Below, one piece after another: positions 52,213-63,502 of a DNA stretch of 64,000 nt. Position numbers and translations under genes: made by a program. The stretch lies in the NCBI RefSeq assembly GCF_032399705.1, contig NZ_CP135922.1, forward strand, positions 3,968,001-4,032,000, given 5' to 3'. The notes under the pieces were generated by a model. That model ran no database searches, was not told the DNA's origin, and saw nothing but the letters and a program-made list of their open reading frames with translations. This stretch comes from Paenibacillus sp. BIC5C1. Its GTDB lineage: Bacteria > Bacillota > Bacilli > Paenibacillales > Paenibacillaceae. Position 1 is the stretch's first letter. Every line of letters begins with the position of its first letter.

Positions 52213-53703
52213 ATGCAATTTCATGTAGCTTACAGTTCATATTTGAACCGAAAATATACCAAGATGAAGTCTCTCTATCATGCGATTCGTGATGCTATTC
52301 ATGAAGGCAATCTGGTGCATGGCGAGAAGTTACCCTCTACGAGAGAATTAGCTGCGACGTATCACATTTCCCGAGGCACAGTGAATCAGGTATACGATAC
52401 GTTGACTGCTCAAGGTTACATTCATTCAGAGCATGGAAAAGGAACCTTTGTTGCTTATCAGTTGGATTTAAGCAATGATGTATCCAACGTGAAGGCTTGC
52501 ACTCATCACTTATCTGCCTGGGGCAATCGTATTCAGCAGTTTGAACAGCACACAAATCATAGGAACTCACAAACCAATGCACAAACAAGCATTTCCAGAA
52601 TAGAAAGCGACGAAGTTATTGATTTTAGCAAATACCAGCCTGATTTCTCCAAATTCCCATACGATGAATGGAATAATCGATTGTATGCTGAGATACGAAA
52701 TCGGGAGCATCACATCGAAACAACCTCTGTTCTTGTAAGTTCAACTGGAGAGCCGAAATTGCGAGAAGCCATTGCTGCCTACCTTCGGCGGATGCGGGGC
52801 ATTCAAGTCGATGCAGATCATATTGCAGTGACTGCAGGCTCTATGCAAGCTATAGCTCTGCTCACTCAAATACTTGCAGATCCTGGAGATCATGTAGTGA
52901 CCGAAAGCCCTTGTTATGTCGGGATTTCTCAAGCCGTGTTGGCTGCGGGTGCTAAGTTAATTGAAGCCAACCTCGATGGTCAGGGCGTTGTTCCGCAAAA
53001 CTGGGACGCACGTATGCTGTTTGTCACGCCGTCACGACAATTTCCTACGGGGGAAATGCTTAGCCTTGAACGCAGACAAACATTGCTGGACTGGGCACAT
53101 CGTCGTGATGCTATGATTGTCGAGGATGATTATGATAGTGAATTCCGATATCGTGGAATGCATGTTGAACCGCTGAAAACATTGGATAAAGCGGGACGCG
53201 TAATCTACCTCGGTAGCTTCACGAAAACCTTGCCTTTAGAAGTACGGCTTGGTTATGTTGTTCTCCCCCCCACTTTGGCAGACACCTTTAGGAAAGCACA
53301 GGCATTATACGAGCCCAGACCTGTCAATCTGATCGAGCAGCGGGCATTAGCAGCATTTATGACAAGCGGCCAATATGAGCGTCATCTGCGTAGGATGAAT
53401 CGTTTATACAGTCGCAAATTTCATCTGTTACTCAAACTTTTGAACGAGCAACTCTCTACATGGTTTGATTGGGTGGAAAACGAAGCCGGTCTGCACGTGT
53501 TTGGCTGGTGGCGAGGAGATGCGTCCACTTATGAAGTCTTTCGCGCATCGGCTAGGTCAGAAGGGGTTATATACTCAGAAGTCAGCAGTTCAACGTCTGA
53601 TGGTACAAAGTATGGTATCTATTTATCCTTTGCACATTTGTCAGATGTTCAATTACAGGAAGGCGTATCCAAATTAAAAAATGCCGTCATAGCTCCATTG
53701 TGA
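52213..53703 (+). CDS. pdxR: PdxR-like MocR/GntR regulator
   Basis: 496 residues. The N-terminal GntR winged helix has LPSTRELAATYHISRGTVNQ near 39-58; the C-terminal fold-type-I aminotransferase-like domain (from ~125) keeps the PLP lysine in GSFTKTLPLEVRLGY near 336-350. It binds PLP as a signal and controls pdxS and itself. Divergent from pdxS. Ribosome site GGAGGGC precedes ATG. Confidence 0.94.
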   Translation: MQFHVAYSSYLNRKYTKMKSLYHAIRDAIHEGNLVHGEKLPSTRELAATYHISRGTVNQVYDTLTAQGYIHSEHGKGTFVAYQLDLSNDVSNVKACTHHLSAWGNRIQQFEQHTNHRNSQTNAQTSISRIESDEVIDFSKYQPDFSKFPYDEWNNRLYAEIRNREHHIETTSVLVSSTGEPKLREAIAAYLRRMRGIQVDADHIAVTAGSMQAIALLTQILADPGDHVVTESPCYVGISQAVLAAGAKLIEANLDGQGVVPQNWDARMLFVTPSRQFPTGEMLSLERRQTLLDWAHRRDAMIVEDDYDSEFRYRGMHVEPLKTLDKAGRVIYLGSFTKTLPLEVRLGYVVLPPTLADTFRKAQALYEPRPVNLIEQRALAAFMTSGQYERHLRRMNRLYSRKFHLLLKLLNEQLSTWFDWVENEAGLHVFGWWRGDASTYEVFRASARSEGVIYSEVSSSTSDGTKYGIYLSFAHLSDVQLQEGVSKLKNAVIAPL

Positions 53704-53747
53704 ACTTTTTCTCTTTCTTGTCTCTCTCGTCTTTTAAAAAGGAACAC

Positions 53748-53820
53748 CAAAAATCCCCTCTGTTGTACAGGAAGAGTTCACAATCACGGAACTCTATTGA
53801 CCTGTCCACCCTGAGGGGAT
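53748..53820 (-). terminator. Long three-stem terminator after codA
   Basis: Stacked stems ATCCCCTC/GAGGGGAT, ACAGG/CCTGT and GAGTTC/GAACTC; on the minus strand the last arm runs into TTTTT. It serves codA and may also stop pdxR transcripts. Confidence 0.7.
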
Positions 53821-53870
53821 GTATTGGTTAATGCAAGGGCTCTGGTTAAAGCATCGCACTTTTCATTTGA

Positions 53871-55139
53871 TTATTTATTGAAAGTAACCTTCTCCGAACC
53901 ACCTTCAAGAATGATCGACGTATCTCTCGGTTTTGTTTCCGCGATTTTGCGGCCACCTCTATATGAGTAAAGTACACCAGCCTGTTTGCGAACAGCCTCG
54001 TATTCGTTCTCTGCTTCAAGAACGATGAAGTTGGCAGGTTTTCCTACTTCAATGCCGTATACATCCTCGATATGCAACGTTCTTGCGCTGTTTTTCGTAA
54101 TGAGATCGACCGAATTTACGATTTGATCATAACCCAGCAACTGCGAAGCATGAATACCCATGTGAAGTACTTGGAGCATGTTGCCCGTTCCCAGCGGATA
54201 CCATGGATCGAAAATGTCATCATGACCGAAACATACGTTAAGACCAGCTTCCTGCAGCTCTTTGACACGAGTCAGACCTCTTCTTTTTGGATACGTGTCG
54301 AAGCGTCCTTGCAGGTGAATGTTGACCAACGGATTGGAGACGAAATTGAGGTCAGCCATCTTCAGCAATCTGAACAATTTGTACGTATATGCGTCATTGT
54401 AAGACCCCATTGCCGTTGTGTGACTTGCCGTGGTACGAGAGCCCAGTCCACGTTCGTAGGCTTCCTTGGCAACGACTTCCACAAAGCGGGATTGCTCGTC
54501 ATCGATCTCGTCGCAATGGATGTCGATCAAACGATCGTATTTTTCGGCAAGGTCAAAAGCAACCTTCATCGAATCAACGCCGTATTCTCTCGTGAATTCG
54601 AAGTGCGGAATGCCGCCGACAACGTCAACGCCCATTTTCAGTGACTCTTCCAGCAGTTCTGCACCGTTCGGATAGGAATGAATACCTTCCTGTGGGAAAG
54701 CCACAAGCTGGATGTCGATGTATGGTGCCATCTCTTCTTTTACTTCAAGCATCGCTTTGACTGCCGTCAGGCTTGGATCTGTAACGTCTACATGTGTCCG
54801 AACATGTTGGATCCCCTGCGCCATCTGCCATTTCAGTGCTGTTTTGGATCGGGTTTTAACATCTTCATGTGTCAGGAATGCTTTGCGTTCCGACCAACGT
54901 TGGATGCCTTCAAATAGCGTTCCGCTCAAATTCCATTCCGGCTCGCCAGCGGTTAACGTTGTATCCAGATGGATGTGAGGCTCAATGAATGGTGGCAGTA
55001 CAAGTGAACCGTTGACGTCAAGTATCTCCTCATTTGCAGTGGCTTGAAGCTCCTGCGTAATTTGTTCGAACTTCCCGTCCTTCACGATGATATTCCATAG
55101 ACCTTCTTTACCCCGCAATTTTGCGTTCTGTATAATCAT
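53871..55139 (-). CDS. codA: Cytosine deaminase
   Basis: 422 residues, E. coli CodA-like amidohydrolase. The metal sites are HIHLDTTL near 56-63, [13 protein letters not shown] near 210-222 (catalytic Glu) and [19 protein letters not shown] near 310-328. It converts cytosine to uracil and ammonia. The start overlaps the codB end by 32 bases, so codB and codA are one operon, under the PyrR-type leader upstream. Confidence 0.96.
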   Translation of the reverse strand: MIIQNAKLRGKEGLWNIIVKDGKFEQITQELQATANEEILDVNGSLVLPPFIEPHIHLDTTLTAGEPEWNLSGTLFEGIQRWSERKAFLTHEDVKTRSKTALKWQMAQGIQHVRTHVDVTDPSLTAVKAMLEVKEEMAPYIDIQLVAFPQEGIHSYPNGAELLEESLKMGVDVVGGIPHFEFTREYGVDSMKVAFDLAEKYDRLIDIHCDEIDDEQSRFVEVVAKEAYERGLGSRTTASHTTAMGSYNDAYTYKLFRLLKMADLNFVSNPLVNIHLQGRFDTYPKRRGLTRVKELQEAGLNVCFGHDDIFDPWYPLGTGNMLQVLHMGIHASQLLGYDQIVNSVDLITKNSARTLHIEDVYGIEVGKPANFIVLEAENEYEAVRKQAGVLYSYRGGRKIAETKPRDTSIILEGGSEKVTFNK

Positions 55140-56388
55140 TTATTTTCCCCTTTTCTTTGTTGGATTCTTTGTTAGGAACGATCAACATCAACACGATGTA
55201 GGCCACCGCCGTACCGAGTAGTGCATTCAGTGGTGTAACTCCTGGAGCCAGCTGAGCAAACGCAACGCCGATGGCCCAAGCAACCATTGCTACCCAGTTT
55301 ACCGTTTTGAAACTCATCTCGGCAAACGGTTTATAGTTTCTGCGTTTCACGAAGAAGTAGTCCGCGATGATGATGGCACCAATGGACGGTACCGCCGCGC
55401 CCAGCACATTCAGAAAGCTGACGAAATTGTTGTACATCCACATGGCGAATACTGTACCCACAATGCCGTTTACGATGACGAAGAACTTTTTCGAAATTTT
55501 AGTGATGTTGGCAAAACCAAGACCCGATGCATATAAGGCATTATCGTTGGTTGTCCAGATATTGAGTCCAAGAACGATGATCGCGGGAATGAGCAAGCCT
55601 TGCAGGAACATGACCTCAGAGATATCAGCCAGGTTATATGCCATTGCACCAACTGCCCCGAACAGGAACATAAGCGAGTTCCCAAGGAAGAAGGCAATAA
55701 CCGTCGCGGTAACCGCCTGCTTGGACGTCCGGGAAAATCGGGCAAAATCGGGCGTCAGCGTTCCGCCACTAATAAATGAACCGATACAAATGGTCAATGC
55801 TGCTGCCGCGGTGAGTGTCTCTGTCGGCGTGTAATCGAGCAATCCTTGCAGACCCCCCAGCGAGCCTGCCCCTTCGAACATGGAGTAACCGCCGAGAATG
55901 GCAATAGCAGGAACCGCGATATAACCCAAGATGACGAGCGACTTCATACCGAAGATGGCTGATGCCGTCATAGCAAGACCGAACAACAAGATTAACAGAT
56001 ACACGTTCCAATCCATCGCTTTGGCAACCGGAATTGCGAACATGGCCACGCCTACCCCGAACCATCCGACCTGTGTGAAGCCGAGCAGAAATGATGGCAG
56101 GTACGATCCTTTCGCACCAAACGCATATTTAGCAAGTAAATGTGTGGAAAGGCCTGTCTTGGCAGCGATATGCGCTAGTGCTCCAGTATAGATACCGAGC
56201 ACCAGATTGCCCGCAAGCACGATGCCAATGAACTCCATGAACGTCAAACTGACTCCAAGCGTCCCCCCTGCCAACATACTCGCCGAGAAGAAGGTGAAAC
56301 CCAACATGACGGATAACGTCTTCCAAAAATGATTTCTCTGCGTTTTTGGCACCTCTTGCCATGAAAACTCTTGATCTTGTTTGCTCAT
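55108..56388 (-). CDS. codB: Cytosine permease
   Basis: 426 residues, NCS1 family, twelve membrane segments. Start [20 protein letters not shown] near 23-42, with [22 protein letters not shown] near 208-229 (read in two parts), is typical of CodB. Imports cytosine for CodA. Ribosome site GGAGG precedes ATG at 56388, about 220 bases after the transcription start region, leaving room for the attenuator leader. Confidence 0.95.
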   Translation of the reverse strand: MSKQDQEFSWQEVPKTQRNHFWKTLSVMLGFTFFSASMLAGGTLGVSLTFMEFIGIVLAGNLVLGIYTGALAHIAAKTGLSTHLLAKYAFGAKGSYLPSFLLGFTQVGWFGVGVAMFAIPVAKAMDWNVYLLILLFGLAMTASAIFGMKSLVILGYIAVPAIAILGGYSMFEGAGSLGGLQGLLDYTPTETLTAAAALTICIGSFISGGTLTPDFARFSRTSKQAVTATVIAFFLGNSLMFLFGAVGAMAYNLADISEVMFLQGLLIPAIIVLGLNIWTTNDNALYASGLGFANITKISKKFFVIVNGIVGTVFAMWMYNNFVSFLNVLGAAVPSIGAIIIADYFFVKRRNYKPFAEMSFKTVNWVAMVAWAIGVAFAQLAPGVTPLNALLGTAVAYIVLMLIVPNKESNKEKGKINDYTERKIAG

Positions 56389-56433
56389 CAGAATACCTCC
56401 AGCTTAAAGTGTATCTGATACCAAAAAAAGCAG

Positions 56434-56482
56434 AAAAAAGAGGCTACTCGTCAAGTTATACACTGACAAGTAGCCTCTTTTT
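56434..56482 (-). terminator. Leader terminator of the codBA attenuator
   Basis: AAAAAGAGGCTACT-type stem paired with AGTAGCCTCTTTTTT, two T runs after it, in the leader between the PyrR site and the codB start. Confidence 0.88.
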
Positions 56483-56554
56483 GCATCATAATCCGCGCGA
56501 AGACGCAGAGCATCCCTGAGGGGATCTGCCCTGTTTCACGCGTGATTATAAAAT

Positions 56555-56582
56555 CCGCTGCCCTTGCCAGCCTCTCTGGACT
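56555..56582 (-). promoter_or_regulatory. PyrR-binding loop in the codBA leader
   Basis: Minus strand TCCAGAGAGGCTGGCAAGG matches the conserved anti-antiterminator loop of PyrR-regulated pyr leaders. PyrR with UMP would stabilise it and let the terminator form. Confidence 0.85.
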
Positions 56583-56613
56583 GAATTAAAGGTACCAGTA
56601 TTCAATTACATTT

Positions 56614-56642
56614 ATTATTTTAGAAAACGCCGCAGATGTCAA
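56614..56642 (-). promoter_or_regulatory. codBA promoter
   Basis: -35 TTGACA (56637-56642), 17-base spacer, -10 AATAAT (56614-56619), about 30 bases before the PyrR loop. Confidence 0.8.
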
Positions 56643-56736
56643 TGTCATTATTATCCAAAGGTTATAAAACCCTTCTACAACAAGCTATTTTTATACTTAT
56701 TTATCTTTTCAAATAAACTAGCACTTATTAATAAAA

Positions 56737-56782
56737 TCAAAGACCACGTAGTTTCCTTCAGAAGGGTCAACGTGGTCTTTGA
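56737..56782 (-). terminator. Terminator of the GH4 gene
   Basis: TCAAAGACCACGT/ACGTGGTCTTTGA stem with TTTTATT tail on the minus strand. Confidence 0.88.
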
Positions 56783-56796
56783 TCGTTATCTATACT

Positions 56797-58203
56797 CTAG
56801 GTATACTGCAGTCTGTCCTTGTACCAGACGTCGGGAATCATATCGCGCTCCAGTTCCAACAATTCATGAATGATCTTGTCCGCATCACTAATGGAACTCA
56901 CGAGCGGGTCGGTGAGCATCGCCCTTCTCAGTTTCTCGTAGCTCTGTTCCAGAACAGCTTCGACCGTCAGCTCATGCGTATCCAATACAAGTTCTTGCAT
57001 ACCTCTTACACCTCGCGGCATCTCGCCTACATGAATTGGTTTCACTCCATCCATGCTCACGTCGCATAGCACTTCCAGGAACGAATCGGCATTCATATTG
57101 GTTACCGCGTCTTGATTAAGCGTATTAATGAAAAACTTCTTCCCCAAATTTCCTACCATGTTCTCAATGATATCCGTCGCATGATCCGGGCCAAAGGTAC
57201 TCATGTAATCGGCAATCGGGATATTCCCCGCAAGAAAGTCATCTACCTGACGCCACATTTCGTCATGACGCTGATACCTGTCCTCTGTCTCCCAGATGGA
57301 CAATGGCGAGATAGCGTCTCTAGTCTTGCCGAGACCTTGCCAATACCGAACGTATTCCTTCGTATGCGCCGTGCAGGTGGGGATGATTCCGAAAATATCA
57401 TACAGTTCGTAGGTAATCGCATCGTTAAAAATAGCTTTTGCGCCGCGATCACCGCCGTTGTTCTCATCACCTGCCATTTTGCGCATGGCTTCCGCGATTA
57501 GGGGCATCACATTTTTCCCTTCGAATTCAGCTTTAAGCAGCCAAGTGAAATGATTGACGCCAGCGATGCGGAAATCGAATCTCTGGTCGATCTCTTGGGT
57601 GAACTCGTCTGACTTTTCGATAATTCCCGCTCTTACAGCGTAATAGGCTTTCTTATGCGGCATATGATGACTATCGCACAGGGCAAATGATTTCAGCTTC
57701 GGCGCATAGCGATGTAATGCGATACCATGAACGGTAGACGGATTAATATAATTAATGACCCAGGCATCAGGACATAGCTCTTCAATGTCTCTGGCGCATT
57801 CCATAATAACCGGAAGCTCTCTCATTGCCCTAAAGATCCCACCCGGGCCAATCGTATCGCCGGAACACATGCGAATGCCGTATTTTAGAGAGACTTCGCA
57901 GTCAATTCCCCGATATTTGACCGATTGCTCTGCAAAGCTAAGCACAACGAAGTCAGCTCCCGGCAGCACGTGTCTTCGGTCCACCGAACCCTCAATCTTC
58001 AAGGATACATTGTTCTCACGAGCAACCATCTCTGCCAGTTTTACCATTTTCGAGAGCCGCTCCTCGTCCGTATCCACCAAAGCCAGCGTTCCCTGATTCA
58101 GATATGGGGAGTGAACCATCTGCCAGATGGACTGACGACCGAAAAACAGACTGCCTGCCCCTATAACGACTACCTTTGGATGCTGTGTGTTTGTAGCATT
58201 CAT
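56797..58203 (-). CDS. GH4-family NAD/Mn-dependent alpha-glycosidase
   Basis: 468 residues from ATG at 58203 with GAGGAGGGG upstream. GH4 hallmarks: Rossmann KVVVIGAGSLFFGRQ near 10-24, GDTIGPGGIFRAMRELP near 116-132, the NYINPSTVHG loop near 151-160, the Cys-His metal region CDSHHMP near 177-183, and the GVNHFTWLLK loop near 219-228. Family members hydrolyse alpha-glucosides, alpha-galactosides or alpha-galacturonides by a redox mechanism. Which of these applies is uncertain; the CDSHH spacing differs from MelA-type CHS. It is divergent from the AraC gene. Confidence 0.9.
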   Translation of the reverse strand: MNATNTQHPKVVVIGAGSLFFGRQSIWQMVHSPYLNQGTLALVDTDEERLSKMVKLAEMVARENNVSLKIEGSVDRRHVLPGADFVVLSFAEQSVKYRGIDCEVSLKYGIRMCSGDTIGPGGIFRAMRELPVIMECARDIEELCPDAWVINYINPSTVHGIALHRYAPKLKSFALCDSHHMPHKKAYYAVRAGIIEKSDEFTQEIDQRFDFRIAGVNHFTWLLKAEFEGKNVMPLIAEAMRKMAGDENNGGDRGAKAIFNDAITYELYDIFGIIPTCTAHTKEYVRYWQGLGKTRDAISPLSIWETEDRYQRHDEMWRQVDDFLAGNIPIADYMSTFGPDHATDIIENMVGNLGKKFFINTLNQDAVTNMNADSFLEVLCDVSMDGVKPIHVGEMPRGVRGMQELVLDTHELTVEAVLEQSYEKLRRAMLTDPLVSSISDADKIIHELLELERDMIPDVWYKDRLQYT

Positions 58204-58356
58204 CAATAACCCCTCCTCGTAACGATATAATTTCATTATAGGTGAGCGGGCTAGAATCGGAATGTGTGATAGTTTTCAAAACATGTCATATGGTACGATA
58301 ATCAACAACAGATAAACCATTGGTTATATTAGTTAGAAATCGGAGGATGTCATAAA

Positions 58357-59232
58357 GTGGAGAGAGACGAGATGAACAAAATGCATGCAGGGACTGTAAA
58401 TATGAGTATAATCGATGAACTTTCGGAGTATATCACACTGCGCATGAGCTCTTATTTGGAACAAACTCACGACAGCAATTGGATGGAGCACAAGTCTCAT
58501 TCCGATTATGATCTGTGGTTCATTACAGCAGGCTCCGTCCAGATCACCATCGATGGGATCGAACATATGGCGGACCCGGGTGACATTGTATTTTTTTATC
58601 CGGATATGCCCTATCTGGCTTCCACGACTGGAGAGCAGTGCCGATTCATATACATGCACTTTGATTTCAGCATAGCTGAGCAAAAGCGAATTCTGGGCGA
58701 GTTTCAGCTGCCGGGGATCGTACCGGGCAACCTGGTTCGGGATGAGTCAACGCTGTTCACCTCATCCTATCGAAGGTTCAAGCAGGACAGCGGCGCATTC
58801 GGAAGTCCACTCTATTTGAAAGCTTCCTTACTTCTCGTCATTGCAAAAATTTTGGAGCTTCACGGGCATGGTCTGTATAACGGTGAATTTCTAAAAGACC
58901 GAAAACCGAGGAAAACGGAAGGAAGTCTGGAGGTTCTGCAGAACGTATTCCCCTATGTGGATGCGAATCTGCATCGTATCATCCGAGTTAGCGAGCTTGC
59001 AGCCATTGCAGGAGTCTCTGAGAAATATTTTATTTCTTTATTCAAGAAAATTTTAGGTATTACGCCGGGGCAGTACATCAATCAAATCAAGATGAATCGG
59101 GCACGAGACTACTTGTACGAGAAAAAGTATACGATCCAGCAAATTGCCGGATTTCTGGGCTATCCCGATCCCTTCACCTTCTCCAAAGCATTTAAAAAAT
59201 TTTACAACGTGCCTCCTTCCAAATTTGAATAG
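58357..59232 (+). CDS. AraC-family regulator of the GH4 gene
   Basis: 291 residues from GTG at 58357 with GGAGGATG upstream; the ATG at 58372 is an alternative. N-terminal cupin sensor DLWFITAGSVQITIDG near 50-65 and MADPGDIVFFYPDMPYL near 69-85; C-terminal HTH pair RVSELAAIAGVSEKYFISLFKK near 209-230 and IQQIAGFLGYPDPFTFSKAFKK near 259-280 (read in parts). Head-to-head with the GH4 gene, so a sugar-responsive activator of it is likely. Confidence 0.92.
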   Translation: MERDEMNKMHAGTVNMSIIDELSEYITLRMSSYLEQTHDSNWMEHKSHSDYDLWFITAGSVQITIDGIEHMADPGDIVFFYPDMPYLASTTGEQCRFIYMHFDFSIAEQKRILGEFQLPGIVPGNLVRDESTLFTSSYRRFKQDSGAFGSPLYLKASLLLVIAKILELHGHGLYNGEFLKDRKPRKTEGSLEVLQNVFPYVDANLHRIIRVSELAAIAGVSEKYFISLFKKILGITPGQYINQIKMNRARDYLYEKKYTIQQIAGFLGYPDPFTFSKAFKKFYNVPPSKFE

Positions 59233-59241
59233 AGCGCCATC

Positions 59242-59288
59242 ACTAAACAAAGAGGCAACCGGTATATGCCGGCTGCCTCTTTGTTTAG
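59242..59288. terminator. Bidirectional terminator
   Basis: CTAAACAAAGAGGCA/TGCCTCTTTGTTTAG with an inner CCGG/CCGG, between convergent genes. Confidence 0.92.
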
Positions 59289-59299
59289 TCACTGGTTAT

Positions 59300-60391
59300 T
59301 CATGCTTCAGGTGTATGTTCCTCAGCACTCCTCATAACGTTAAAGGGTGCTTCACTAGAATACATGTCATGGAAAAATCCCCTGTACAGTATATCCTCTT
59401 CCAGACATTTAATGAGATACAACAGTTCATCGTCATCCTCAGGTTCTTCACCAGTATGCTGCAGTTCCTCAAATTGACCTAGAATATTCTCCAAAAGGGT
59501 GACTTGAATAAATAAAGGCAGCTTCTCCAACATCGAATCTTCGATCTTGGTTTCGGAAATATAACCAGCGAGGGCGGTTTCAAAATAATCATCCATGAAC
59601 GATTTCCGTTTACCGGCGTCAGGTTCGAATTGGATCCAGCCCACACCATGTGTCCAGAGATCTGCCAGGTCATACATATACCAACCAAAGCATGAATTAT
59701 CGAAATCATATACGGTGATTTGACCATTATCAAAATCGATTGAGTAATTCCCATCGTTATAATCGAAATGGATCATCCCGAATGTTTCCGGGTTTGTATC
59801 CAAACCTTTTAAGGTATCCTGGAGCTCGACCATCTTCCCCTTAAGCAGTAGGAATGATTCAGGTATCAAGTTATTGATATATTCATCTTTGTAATTGTCA
59901 AAAAAATGATGCCGGCGATGGACAGGACTATACTCTTTCGATAATTGGTGCATTTTCCCCAGGACTTTACCGCAATTATAATAGTATTCGGTAAGTGGAA
60001 CACCTTCCCGATACTGATAATTATTTTCTACCAGCAACTTTCCCTTGGCCTTCACAAACATACTGATAAAGAACGTATGCTCATCATAAGTGATCTCTTC
60101 AAACAGATGGCCCTTTTTCGAGTTGACTACATTCGATACACTTGCCTCATGCTCAAATAAATAACGGACAAATTCCAGTTCTGCCAGGAAATCTTCTCGC
60201 TTTCTGTCAGGCAAAAAAGACACTCGAAGGATTAGTGATTCACACCCCTCTTGCTCACAGGTATAAACGACATTCCGCCCACCCTCATGAGGTGGAATAA
60301 GCTGAATGCTGTAACCCTCCAGATCGAACAACTCCGATACCAATGCCAGTACATGCGTGTTGCTGATGTTAACAGCCTCGTTAAAATTAAT
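59300..60391 (-). CDS. Aminoglycoside-phosphotransferase-like kinase with a probable ATT start
   Basis: About 363 residues from ATT at 60391, six bases after GGAGGAG; the TTG at 60448 has no ribosome site. The APH/choline-kinase fold shows GMIHFDYNDGNYSID near 204-218 (Brenner motif with catalytic Asp, HFDYNDGN) and VYDFDNSCFGWYMYDLADLW near 226-245 (metal Asp). Substrate could be a small alcohol, amino sugar or homoserine-like compound; resistance is not implied. The N-terminal nucleotide part is near 15-100. Single-gene unit. Confidence 0.85.
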   Translation of the reverse strand: MNFNEAVNISNTHVLALVSELFDLEGYSIQLIPPHEGGRNVVYTCEQEGCESLILRVSFLPDRKREDFLAELEFVRYLFEHEASVSNVVNSKKGHLFEEITYDEHTFFISMFVKAKGKLLVENNYQYREGVPLTEYYYNCGKVLGKMHQLSKEYSPVHRRHHFFDNYKDEYINNLIPESFLLLKGKMVELQDTLKGLDTNPETFGMIHFDYNDGNYSIDFDNGQITVYDFDNSCFGWYMYDLADLWTHGVGWIQFEPDAGKRKSFMDDYFETALAGYISETKIEDSMLEKLPLFIQVTLLENILGQFEELQHTGEEPEDDDELLYLIKCLEEDILYRGFFHDMYSSEAPFNVMRSAEEHTPEA

Positions 60392-60570
60392 AATAATCTC
60401 CTCCAGTAAACATTGTCGGGACGGTTTCCCGCACTGCAATGTCCACAAAAGGAATCCCTATCCCTCAAATATCCTTCTGTGAACCTAAAGCACAATCACC
60501 TTGTTAGTCATTTGAAATTCGCTCCTTTTTGTTCAGATGTGTATATCTTATCCTATAATTCCATATTATT

Positions 60571-61506
60571 CTAGCCTTCTTGTAACAATGCTGTCTCGTA
60601 ATAGTACCGAATCAAAATGTCCTGATCGTAGTTGCCGAACCCCTTCCCGAACAGCGTAAGTCCACCCCGGCCGGGTACCACTTCTTCCGGGGTTAATCGA
60701 ATGGTCCAATATGGAGCAGCATTGAGATTCAAATCATGTATTCTTACATCCGAGATGCGCTGGCCATCGATAAAGGTTCCTTCAACGTTGATACGAAGCA
60801 CTTTCAATACGCCGTACTGGTTCACATCGGCATGCCACCACTGCGGCGTGAGTCTGCCCTTACGGTCTCCAAAGTCACCCGGGCTTGTCCAGGTTCCGAG
60901 GTGATGGTTATTAAGTGTAAAACGGATGTCCGACGGCCAGTTTTCATTAACTTGTGGAGCCTCCGAGCCAAGCTCCAGCGATATTTCGATTTCACGGAGT
61001 TCCTGATCTTTGTACAGATAATTAGGGACCTTATATTCAAGGAAGCCTCGTGCCAACCAGAGTATGCCCGCATTCACCCGGCTGGGATCCATGAAGCAGG
61101 CTGGCGTGTCGTATTGTCCAATCATCTGGGTTGTCGTCGCGAGCCCGCATGTTGGCCACGCTTCGTAATCCGTATATTGCCCTACCGGAATAGATACCTC
61201 GTGGTACGGTACATCGAGCGGTTCAGGTGACAGATTGATCAGCATAAATTCTTGCTGAATAAAACAGTACTTATACGTCCCGCCGTTCTCCCGTTTCATT
61301 CGACTGCCTACAATCCCGGCCTTTTGCAGCTTGCTCACATGGGTACTAACGATGGCTTTACTCAGATACAGCTCCTTGGCGAGCGCATTAATGTGCATTT
61401 CTCTGTTCAGCAGCAATAAACGAACGATATGTAACCGGGCTTCACTCGCGAGCGCTTCGTAAATGATCAGTGAAGATGCATCCGTACCAAGCATCATCTG
61501 TTTCAC
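60571..61506 (-). CDS. ArsR-type regulator with a large C-terminal beta-rich domain
   Basis: 311 residues. Winged helix near 14-75: IIYEALASEARLHIVRLLLL and INALAKELYLSKAIVSTHVSKL. The C-terminal ~220 residues are beta-rich with many Trp (ENWPSDIRFTLNNHHLGTW near 189-207), a layout found in regulators beside carbohydrate genes in Paenibacillus. Divergent from the GH51 gene with ~150 bases between, so it probably controls arabinose-polymer use. Ligand unknown; no ArsR metal-binding cysteine motif. Confidence 0.85.
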   Translation of the reverse strand: MKQMMLGTDASSLIIYEALASEARLHIVRLLLLNREMHINALAKELYLSKAIVSTHVSKLQKAGIVGSRMKRENGGTYKYCFIQQEFMLINLSPEPLDVPYHEVSIPVGQYTDYEAWPTCGLATTTQMIGQYDTPACFMDPSRVNAGILWLARGFLEYKVPNYLYKDQELREIEISLELGSEAPQVNENWPSDIRFTLNNHHLGTWTSPGDFGDRKGRLTPQWWHADVNQYGVLKVLRINVEGTFIDGQRISDVRIHDLNLNAAPYWTIRLTPEEVVPGRGGLTLFGKGFGNYDQDILIRYYYETALLQEG

Positions 61507-61615
61507 TCCCCTATTTTGAATTCGCTATTTTACGAACCCTGTAAAATAAACTTGCTCCCATATTGGCATTATGATACACATAGATTAAGAAATCAAATTT
61601 CCGATTTCGCTTTAG

Positions 61616-63163
<1,548 letters not shown>

Positions 63164-63228
63164 GCTAACTATATATGGACTACCTAAATAATGATTGATA
63201 AGCATGATGGATGTTCATCACATTAAAC

Positions 63229-63265
63229 AAAGACCTCCAGTCTTCTCACGAAGCTGGGGGTCTTT
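63229..63265 (+). terminator. Terminator after the arabinofuranosidase gene
   Basis: AAAGACCTCCAG/CTGGGGGTCTTT stem and T-rich tail. The rest of the 338-base gap 63164-63502 shows no supportable gene; it is presumably the promoter region of the next gene. Confidence 0.85.
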
Positions 63266-63502
63266 TGGTGTTTCATTAACCCACAATTCAAATCTATAAG
63301 AGGATTTTGGAGCCATGAGTAAAAAAAGATTTGGTGAAAAGTAAAAAAAGTGCACAGACCAATTTTATCATTCCTCCACTTTAATCCAAAAGTAAAAAAT
63401 ATGCGGATTCTCGTCAATAACCTTTATATCCCGTTCTCGCTTTCTCGTTTAGACTATTTTCAAGAAAACGTATTCAAATAGGATACTCAAGGGGGAAAGG
63501 AA

